From assembly GCF_001899075.1 (NCBI RefSeq), contig NZ_MKVA01000006.1:186001-250000 (forward strand): DNA of 64,000 bases, given 5' to 3'. Source of the stretch: Devosia sp. 67-54. Lineage in GTDB: Bacteria; Pseudomonadota; Alphaproteobacteria; Rhizobiales; Devosiaceae. Below, one piece after another: positions 53,384-60,372 of the stretch (positions are counted from its first letter, which is position 1; each line of letters starts with the position of its first letter). A model generated the notes under the pieces. It searched no databases, had not been told where the DNA came from, and saw only the letters and a program-made list of their open reading frames with translations. A program made the position numbers and the translations under genes.

Positions 53384-54768
53384 GTTTCACTATTTACGAT
53401 CTCGAGACGACGGGTCTCAATCCGCACTACGATCAGGTCGTCCAGTTTGGCGCCGTCCGCTTCAACGCCCGCCTCGAGATCATCGATCGCTTTCAGATTA
53501 GGTCGCGCCTCCAGCCACACATCATCCCGTCCCCTGGTGCCTTGGCTGTAACCGACACACCAATCGCAGAGCTTTTGGGCGATGCGCACCCTACTCACTT
53601 CGAGATGATGCGCGAGATCAACCGGGTCCTGCGCAGTTGGGGGGCCTCGGTTTTCATCGGCTACAACTCCTTGCGCTTCGACGAAGAGTTCCTGCGGCAC
53701 GCGTTCTATCAGACGCTCCACGATCCCTACCTCACCAACAAAGAGAACAACACGCGGGGAGATGCGCTTCGGCTGATCCGCGCCGCGGTGCATTTCCGAC
53801 CAGACCTGATCTCGACGCCGATCGGGCCGGACGGCGTCCCATCGACAAAGCTTACGGATGTTGCCGCGGCATTGGGCTTCAAAGTCGAGCGCGGGCATGA
53901 GGCCATGATTGACGTCGAGATGACGGCGTTCGTTTGCCAGCAGATCGCGCGTCGCGCGCCGGAGGTCTGGGCGCGGTTTCTACAGTTTACGACGAAGGCC
54001 GCGACGGTCGAGTTCATGCAAACCGAAGAAGCGTTCGTGCTCTTCCATCCAACTGGGGAAGGTCGCGGTTGCTATGTGGTGAGCTTCTTCGGCCGGCACC
54101 CGAAGATTGCCAACTTCCACTACTGCCTGGATCTCTCGAATGATCTCGACGCATTGCGCTCTATGACGCAGGAGGAGCTCAATGCGGCGCTCGCGGGCTC
54201 CAAAATTGTAAGGAAGGTGAAGGCCAACGCCGCTCCGGTTCTCTTCCCGGTCTATGAAGGACTCGAGAAGGCATTCAGCCCGCTCACGGAAGACGAAGTT
54301 AGTCGCAAAGCCGCGAGCCTTCGCGCCGACACTGAATTCGTTGAACGTCTGATGGCCGCTGCCGTAGCAAATGAGAGGGTTTACCCGCGGTCGGACAACG
54401 TCGAGGACCAGCTCTACCAGGAGGGTATGGGCTTTTTTGATGACCAGGATAGCCACATCATGGGCGAATTCCACAAAGCGGATTGGCCGGAGCGTCCGGG
54501 GTTTATCGGCCAGCTGCGGGACAGCCGTTTGAAGCGCCTTGCCCAGCGGCAGATCTACTTCGAGCGTCCGGATCTCTTGTCAGCGACCATCCGGAGCGCA
54601 CTTGGCCAGGCAATCAGGGAGCGCAGGTTCGCGGAAGGCGAAGTGCCATGGCGAACGCTGGCGGCGGCGCGTCGGGAATTGGATGAGGTCCGTGATCCGG
54701 ACGCGCGGGGTTTGGAGGGGTATTCCGGGTATCTCGAGCACCTGGGCAAAGCTGATGGTCAAGGGTAA
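53380..54768 (+). CDS. Exonuclease I-like 3'-5' exonuclease (SbcB/DnaQ family)
   Basis: A 462-residue exodeoxyribonuclease I homologue of near-normal length. The DEDDh residues are D7 and E9 in YDLETTGLNP, D101 in IGYNSLRFDEEF, and H173 and D178 in ERGHEAMIDVEMTA. The C-terminal part, with SKIVRKVKANAAPVLFPVYE and ERPDLLSATIRSALGQAI, matches the ExoI SH3-like and C-terminal domains in position. The GTG start at 53380 overlaps the stop of the nuclease-helicase gene; an apparent earlier start lies inside that gene. It is coupled to the DUF4238 gene by a 14-base overlap. Confidence 0.88.
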   Translation: MSFTIYDLETTGLNPHYDQVVQFGAVRFNARLEIIDRFQIRSRLQPHIIPSPGALAVTDTPIAELLGDAHPTHFEMMREINRVLRSWGASVFIGYNSLRFDEEFLRHAFYQTLHDPYLTNKENNTRGDALRLIRAAVHFRPDLISTPIGPDGVPSTKLTDVAAALGFKVERGHEAMIDVEMTAFVCQQIARRAPEVWARFLQFTTKAATVEFMQTEEAFVLFHPTGEGRGCYVVSFFGRHPKIANFHYCLDLSNDLDALRSMTQEELNAALAGSKIVRKVKANAAPVLFPVYEGLEKAFSPLTEDEVSRKAASLRADTEFVERLMAAAVANERVYPRSDNVEDQLYQEGMGFFDDQDSHIMGEFHKADWPERPGFIGQLRDSRLKRLAQRQIYFERPDLLSATIRSALGQAIRERRFAEGEVPWRTLAAARRELDEVRDPDARGLEGYSGYLEHLGKADGQG

Positions 54769-55630
54769 GGCTCCGCATCGCCACCACTACGTTCCGCGCA
54801 TGGTGCAACGGAACTTCGTCAATGAGGATGGCGGTCTATATTTCTGGCGCCGAGAGTTTGCGGTGGGCGAAGTGCGCAGCACAACGCCCGCAAACTTATT
54901 CGTGGAAGACAATCTCTATTCGATGGTCGACGGCGCAGGGGTGCGGGACGCTGAAATCGAAGTGGGCTTCAGCAGGCTGGAGTCTGTGGCGGCGCCATTC
55001 ATTGACAAGCTTCTGCGCGTCGTGCGGCATGGGATGATACCGATCCTTGACGAAGGCTCATGGGACTTCTGGCATCACTACAACTACTACGCACAAAAGC
55101 GCGTGAGTGCCTGGCACGAGCGTTTCCTGACGCAGGACGACCTGTTCATGGTCATGAAGTCGATCGCTACTAAGGAGCAGTGGGCCGAGCACGAGCGGAT
55201 GTGGGCGGAGAACCGGGAAGAGGCGCTGCGCGTGATGAGAAATTCGCGCATCGCGGCTCAAGTTGATCCGCCTCCAGAAGATCTTCTCGCTGAGCTCCAT
55301 ACCCGTGGACTTGTGATCTATGTCGCGCCATCAAGGACGTCCTTCATCCTCGGCGACGATGTCGGTGCTTCCGCCCAAATCAGCACTGACAGAGTGAACT
55401 TCATGCCTATCGCCTGTGATATGGCGGTTGGGTACTCAGCCGACAAAAAATCAGTTCGGGTCGAAAGGCTGACCGCGTCCGGTGTGCGCCGGATGAATGA
55501 GGCAATGACCAAGAAATCGTACCTGATCGCGGGACGTTCGCGGGCTCAGATCGCGTCACTGTCGAGGATTTCGTATGAAGCCCCAGACATCCTCCAGGGA
55601 TGGCAGGGTCGGCGGCAGGAAACGGCCTAG
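54755..55630 (+). CDS. DUF4238 protein
   Basis: A 291-residue protein with the DUF4238 hallmark HRHHYVPRMVQRNFVNEDGG at its start, followed by LYFWRRE, NLFVEDNLYSMVDG, WHHYNYYAQKRVSAWHER and the C-terminal FILGDDVGAS and VGYSADKK. DUF4238 proteins are common in defence islands and plasmids and have no proven activity. The ATG at 54755 overlaps the exonuclease stop, so the three genes from 49986 form one coupled operon. It converges on the reverse-strand gene at 55649. Confidence 0.85.
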   Translation: MVKGKAPHRHHYVPRMVQRNFVNEDGGLYFWRREFAVGEVRSTTPANLFVEDNLYSMVDGAGVRDAEIEVGFSRLESVAAPFIDKLLRVVRHGMIPILDEGSWDFWHHYNYYAQKRVSAWHERFLTQDDLFMVMKSIATKEQWAEHERMWAENREEALRVMRNSRIAAQVDPPPEDLLAELHTRGLVIYVAPSRTSFILGDDVGASAQISTDRVNFMPIACDMAVGYSADKKSVRVERLTASGVRRMNEAMTKKSYLIAGRSRAQIASLSRISYEAPDILQGWQGRRQETA

Positions 55631-55648
55631 CCCTCTTCCCTAGTGCCT

Positions 55649-56647
55649 TTAACCGCGAAATAGCCGGCGAAACACCTGCCATAAGCCGGCAGCAATCGAG
55701 CAAGGATGGTGGAGGGGTTTGATCGGCGTAGCCGGTTTGGCCGGGCGGCCGTCGAGACGATCGAGGCGATAATCCGGTCCGAGGTCGGTGGCGACGTACT
55801 CGGAGTCGGCCGGCAGAATATTGCGCGGCAGAGCGACCGCGGCACGAGGATTATGAACGACAACCATGGATTGGCCTCGCCCGAGTAAAGCGCCAGCGTC
55901 CATATCTGTGGCCCAGACCGCGCTTATTGGCGCGAAGCGCGGATCGAGAAACGTGTCGGCCGGGACGGACGTGCCGTTGTCCTTTGGAATGAGCGGCCGG
56001 TTTTGATGGTCGCGTCTGACTACCGCGCCCGTCGCGTGGTCGAGGTGCAGCTGTATGGGTCCGACACCGAATGTCGCCTCCGCTGCATGAGGAAACTGGC
56101 TGATGCCTGTGAGACCTGGAAAGCCGTTTCCGTCGCGGAGCAAGAATGCATTGATTGCAATGACGTAGACGTCTGCAGGGTTAACGATACCTTTGTCCAT
56201 GTATCCGCGGACGCCCCGCGCTGGATTGCCGAGGAGCTTTTCCGCCTTCTCTTTGATGGCAGCTGGCCAGCGCAAGAGAATCTCCTGATGCGGGAATGTG
56301 CGCACGCCGAGACCGGGTCGGGTCCACTCCTCCGGCACGCCAGTTGGGGTTGGGCAGATAACTTCAATCCAGATCCGCCGTCCGTGATCTTCGATGAGGA
56401 AGTCGGGGCCTTCGCCGCGGTGAAGAATGCCGTACCCTGCATTCTCGAGCTCCCGGGCGAGGAGTACCTCGGACAGTTGCTGCATAAAGGTGTAGCGATC
56501 GGTCGAGCTGAGTTTCTGTTCGGCGTTTGCATCGCCGTAGCCTGCCGAGAGATAGCGACGACATTCCACTAGAATGGCCGCGCGCAGACGGTCGCCGTGC
56601 TCGCTCCTAGCCGGAAAATGAATCGAAATGGCGTTCTCTAAATTCAT
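55649..56647 (-). CDS. PD-(D/E)XK-like nuclease-fold protein (second of a pair)
   Basis: A 332-residue protein. The nuclease-like core is SEVLLARELENAGYGILHR, then GEGPDFLIEDHGRRIWIEVI: E60, PD at 81-82 and E95, almost the same spacing as in the protein at 48717-49772. A shared later pattern is YVIAINAFLLRDGNGFPGLT and PISAVWATDMDAGAL. Upstream bases are unusually AT-rich and the Shine-Dalgarno is poor; TTG 56665 is an alternative start. It is read toward the DUF4238 gene. Function unknown; a nuclease or effector is likely. Confidence 0.6.
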   Translation of the reverse strand: MNLENAISIHFPARSEHGDRLRAAILVECRRYLSAGYGDANAEQKLSSTDRYTFMQQLSEVLLARELENAGYGILHRGEGPDFLIEDHGRRIWIEVICPTPTGVPEEWTRPGLGVRTFPHQEILLRWPAAIKEKAEKLLGNPARGVRGYMDKGIVNPADVYVIAINAFLLRDGNGFPGLTGISQFPHAAEATFGVGPIQLHLDHATGAVVRRDHQNRPLIPKDNGTSVPADTFLDPRFAPISAVWATDMDAGALLGRGQSMVVVHNPRAAVALPRNILPADSEYVATDLGPDYRLDRLDGRPAKPATPIKPLHHPCSIAAGLWQVFRRLFRG

Positions 56648-56838
56648 CTTTTGATTTTGAACCAAACTTGCACCACAGGCGAGTGTGCAAAACCCCGTCG
56701 GGTCGACCGACGGTGGCGAGCTATTTCATTGGACCGTCTCGACGGTCCAGGAAGAAGAGTCTGCTGCTACCGTACCGAAATCGTCGAGATTGCGGTGCCG
56801 CTCGTGGATTGCCCTTGGCACTAGTGGCGGCGTCTCGT

Positions 56839-59070
56839 TCACCTGTTCAGCAGGCATCTAGCCGCCACTCTTGGTAGTGAGGCTGGATCGAGCCGCTCGA
56901 CTGCAGCGACTTCGGCCAGCAGCTTCTCGCCAAGATAACGGTCGAACTTCGCAATAAAGGGTTTGCCGATATGGCTAGCGAGAGAGCGACCGTCAGGCGG
57001 TGGAGCGGCCGCAATCTCGGTGATGGCGTCCCGCAAGCCCTTCGGATCGCAGTTGTCAATCTCCAGGCAATGGCGCGCCGTTCCAACTTTGAACTGACGT
57101 TCCATCAGGGCCAGTGCCAGGGTGTCGAGGCGCTTGGTCCCGACCCATGGGAAGACGAATGCGCCCCGACCGACTTCGTAAACTGAGCGCCGGTCGAGCC
57201 CCATTTCAAAATAGGCCCCGCGGGCATCGTCCAGCATATCTTTGGCCATTGTATCGAGGTAGGGCGGGACAGACGTGTCGCTAAGTATCTCACGCATTTT
57301 GGCGACGATGCGGTCGTGGATGCCGGCGAAGCCGCCGCCGAAGGTTGGGGGCATGGCCGATTGCGTTGGGACGACGAGGACGACACGGGCCCGATCGTCA
57401 ACTTCTTGGGTAAGCCACCGGCGCCCTGCAAAGATGAGAGTCTGACCGGGCGCCACGACATGGTCGGCAGGAAGCACGCCGAGCGTGGTCGAGCCATTGA
57501 TGACGCGGTAGTCGGGAGGCGTCTCGAACACGGCGTAAAATTCGTGGCTCTCGACAATGCGCTCGCCCTGTTCGGCAAGCATCAATTCACCCTGTGTCGA
57601 CGTCTCGATGAGTTTTTCGGCGGCCATTGCCCTTAGGAGCGTGGCGTAAAGTTCGCGGGTGACCCGGCGGAACGGACCGATCTCACATAGCTGAGCATAG
57701 GCTTCGAGGGGTTTGAGAGCTCCCCGTTGAATGATGAGAGCGAGCGTCTGGTGAAGCAGAGTCGATAGGTGGAGGCCCAGCGGATCGGGCGGCTCGCACC
57801 AGCGCTCCAGCATGCACTCTACCATGGCAATGCTTTGAACAAGGTCGAGGCGAAGCCGGTCGACGGGGTGAGTGATGGCCTCCGGCGCTTCCTCAGTGAC
57901 GAAGATGCGCATGATCGCAGGATGGCCGGGACGGCGCCCCGAACGACCGAGGCGCTGGCGCAGTGACGAGACCGAAAAGCCTGGTCCGAGCTGCGCGACG
58001 CTCTCCACGTCGCCGACATCGATGCCGAGTTCGAGGGTCGTCGTCGCGATCGCCGTCGTTGGTCGCGGGTCTTCGCGCAGGCGCAACTCGACGTCCTCTC
58101 GCTCCGACTTCGAGAGATTGCCGTGATGGGCAAAGAATTCGTTGGGGACGCCGGCATCCTCGCAACGTTGAGAGAGTGCATCGGTGTAGGCTTCGACGCG
58201 CTGGCGCGAGCCGGCAAAGAAAAGATTGCTATGTCCGCGCAGCGTACGGAAGAGATCGTTGGCGACATCCTGATTTACGACGGAGGGCGCGGCGAGTCCT
58301 GAAGCCACAGATCCCGGAGCGGGCTTCTGCTCGGCATAGCCTCGTACCTGCAGCCTGACGCCGTTGCCTTCGTCAAGGCCCTCGACAAGAGTGACTTCCT
58401 CCCCGTGGTCGGGCCTGAGGTATTCGGCAGCGAGGCGCATGTCGCCGAGAGTTGCGGAAAGGCCAATGCGATCGAGCTGGGTCCGGCCGCACGCAGCTTC
58501 GATGCGTGCCAGGATCGATTGCAGCTGCATGCCGCGATCTCGTCCGATGAAGGCGTGAAGTTCGTCAATCACGACGGCGGTGAGGTTGCTGAAAAGCCGA
58601 GGCACGTCGCCCCCGCGCCGGACAAGCGTCGCCTCGAGCGATTCAGGCGTGATGAGGACGACGCCCGAAGGACGGGCGCGGGCCTTGGCCTTCTGGCCAG
58701 CGTCAACGTCGCCATGCCAGCGATGGAGAGCGAGGTCGCAACCTTCTACCAGGCTCTCAAGACGCCGCGCCTGATCATTGATGAGGGCCTTGAGGGGGCT
58801 TACATAAAGAACGTCAAACCCCTCGCTCAGACCCCGTGCGCGTTGCTGTAGGACGCGGGTTAGGAGCGGCAGAAACGCGGCTTCTGTCTTGCCGGCCGCC
58901 GTTCGCGCCGAGAGGATGACGTCGCCTCCGGCAAGGATCGGGCCGATCGCCTTTTCCTGCACGTCGCGAAGGCTCTTCCATTTCTGCTGCCAGATCCAAC
59001 GCTGGACAGGCTCAGCGAGTTTGCCGGCCTGGGAGAACGGTTGCTCAGAGCCTGAGGGTTGCGAGGTCAT
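56839..59070 (-). CDS. Lhr-like DEAD/H-box helicase (BrxHI-like)
   Basis: A 743-residue superfamily 2 helicase. Walker A is ARTAAGKT at residues 55-62, followed by VLYVSPLKALINDQ and VLITPESLEATL; motif II is VIDELHAF (DELH at 169-172), motif III GLSATLGD, and motifs V and VI ATTTLELGIDVGDVE and QRLGRSGRRPGHPA. The C-terminal third matches the Lhr/BrxHI layout. Its start overlaps the end of the ATPase gene by 26 bases, so they are co-translated. In type 2 BREX a helicase of this kind accompanies BrxD; the rest of BREX is absent here. Confidence 0.9.
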   Translation of the reverse strand: MTSQPSGSEQPFSQAGKLAEPVQRWIWQQKWKSLRDVQEKAIGPILAGGDVILSARTAAGKTEAAFLPLLTRVLQQRARGLSEGFDVLYVSPLKALINDQARRLESLVEGCDLALHRWHGDVDAGQKAKARARPSGVVLITPESLEATLVRRGGDVPRLFSNLTAVVIDELHAFIGRDRGMQLQSILARIEAACGRTQLDRIGLSATLGDMRLAAEYLRPDHGEEVTLVEGLDEGNGVRLQVRGYAEQKPAPGSVASGLAAPSVVNQDVANDLFRTLRGHSNLFFAGSRQRVEAYTDALSQRCEDAGVPNEFFAHHGNLSKSEREDVELRLREDPRPTTAIATTTLELGIDVGDVESVAQLGPGFSVSSLRQRLGRSGRRPGHPAIMRIFVTEEAPEAITHPVDRLRLDLVQSIAMVECMLERWCEPPDPLGLHLSTLLHQTLALIIQRGALKPLEAYAQLCEIGPFRRVTRELYATLLRAMAAEKLIETSTQGELMLAEQGERIVESHEFYAVFETPPDYRVINGSTTLGVLPADHVVAPGQTLIFAGRRWLTQEVDDRARVVLVVPTQSAMPPTFGGGFAGIHDRIVAKMREILSDTSVPPYLDTMAKDMLDDARGAYFEMGLDRRSVYEVGRGAFVFPWVGTKRLDTLALALMERQFKVGTARHCLEIDNCDPKGLRDAITEIAAAPPPDGRSLASHIGKPFIAKFDRYLGEKLLAEVAAVERLDPASLPRVAARCLLNR

Positions 59071-60358
59071 CGCCGTCGGCCTCGTCGGGGGGAACCGCGC
59101 TCTCGATCAAACCCTGTTCGTCTCGGTCGACTTGGACCGCGCCAAGCATTTCGCGCCACGAGCTGCCTGGGTTCTGTTCTAGGATGGCGAGGAGATCGAC
59201 AAAGCTCTTTATGCTGTTGCGCGGGGTCTGAAAGTACGCATCGCCGATGCGGGAGCGGCAATGGTCGAGGAACGCGTCAAGAGCTTCGTCGGGGACCAGA
59301 TATCGGGCAGTATCATTTAGCGCGAATACGTCGCGGAGCTTCTCGAGGAGGTGCCACAGTTCTTCGACGGATAGGTTCTGGAGATGGATGACCGGGCCGC
59401 CAAGGTCGATGAGGGTCGATGACGCGAAGCTATTTTCGGCAAGACGCGACTGCAGCGCTTCGTATGAGTAGAGGCCGCGCCTCGTATCCATGAGGAAGTC
59501 TGGCGTGCCACCAAAGACGATACCGAGACCCTCAGTCGTGCCCTGGAGCGCATCGTTGAGGATGTGAAGGATCTGCTCGTAGTTCAGCTTGCGGGCCTGA
59601 GCGTTCTGTAGCTTGTAGAGGTTCACCATCTCATCAAGGCATACGAGTAGGCCGCCATAGCCGGCGAGCCGCGAGAAGCGCGCCCAGAGGCGAAGTGCGT
59701 CATAGAAGCTGCTGTCATCAATGATGGTGCGAACGCCAAGGTCCTCTCTGGCTTGGGTCTTGGTCGTGTATTCGCCGCGGAGCCAACGGAGCGCGGCTTC
59801 CTGGAGCGGCTCGTTGCCCTCATCAAAGCCGCGCGCGTAGGCGGCGATGACCGCCGCAAAATCCGGACCGGAGATCATCTCACGCAGCGGCGCCAGTCGG
59901 GCCGTGATCGCGTCGACGATAGGGCGGCCCTGGGCTCGGTCGGCAGTGTCGCTGATGAAGCTCTCGATCATTGACCGCAGCGCGCCACCATCGGGAAAGG
60001 CGCGCGTCGCGAGACTCTTCACAAGCTCAGAATAGAGTGTTTGTGCCTGACCACCGGTCGCGTGGATGCGCTTGTCCGGCCCGAGATCGGCCTGCATGAC
60101 GGCGAGTTTCTTCTGCAGCGCGATTTGCCGGACGAGGAAGAGGAAAAAGGTCTTGCCGGCGCCATAGGTGCCGATGATGAAGCGGACAGTCGAGCCGCCA
60201 TCGCCGACCCGATCAATGTCGCTGACCAGGGCCTCGATCTCGCGTTTGCGCCCGACCTGTATGTGTTGGAGACCAAGGCGGGGAACGACGCCGGCGCGCA
60301 GCGCGCGGATGATGGTGTCTCGGTCTTTGGCCCTTATGGGTGGCTTATCGGCCATCAA
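59045..60358 (-). CDS. BrxD-like P-loop ATPase (DUF2791)
   Basis: A 437-residue AAA-type ATPase of the DUF2791/BrxD family. It opens RAKDRDTIIRALRAGVVPRL; Walker A is GTYGAGKT (63-70), Walker B GLLVCLDEM (acids at 242-243) and the sensor region GLGIVFGGTPDFLMDTRRGL. The family patterns LYSYEALQSRLAENSF and TPRNSIKSFVDLLAILEQNP follow. It begins 14 bases after the TerB-protein stop and overlaps the helicase gene. Confidence 0.9.
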   Translation of the reverse strand: MMADKPPIRAKDRDTIIRALRAGVVPRLGLQHIQVGRKREIEALVSDIDRVGDGGSTVRFIIGTYGAGKTFFLFLVRQIALQKKLAVMQADLGPDKRIHATGGQAQTLYSELVKSLATRAFPDGGALRSMIESFISDTADRAQGRPIVDAITARLAPLREMISGPDFAAVIAAYARGFDEGNEPLQEAALRWLRGEYTTKTQAREDLGVRTIIDDSSFYDALRLWARFSRLAGYGGLLVCLDEMVNLYKLQNAQARKLNYEQILHILNDALQGTTEGLGIVFGGTPDFLMDTRRGLYSYEALQSRLAENSFASSTLIDLGGPVIHLQNLSVEELWHLLEKLRDVFALNDTARYLVPDEALDAFLDHCRSRIGDAYFQTPRNSIKSFVDLLAILEQNPGSSWREMLGAVQVDRDEQGLIESAVPPDEADGDDLATLRL

Positions 60359-60372
60359 AATCTCTTAAATTC

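Noticed and set aside
56839-60358. Complete BREX system
   Set aside because: The BrxD-like and Lhr-like genes fit BREX accessories, but no brxA, brxC, pglX or pglZ gene lies in the window.
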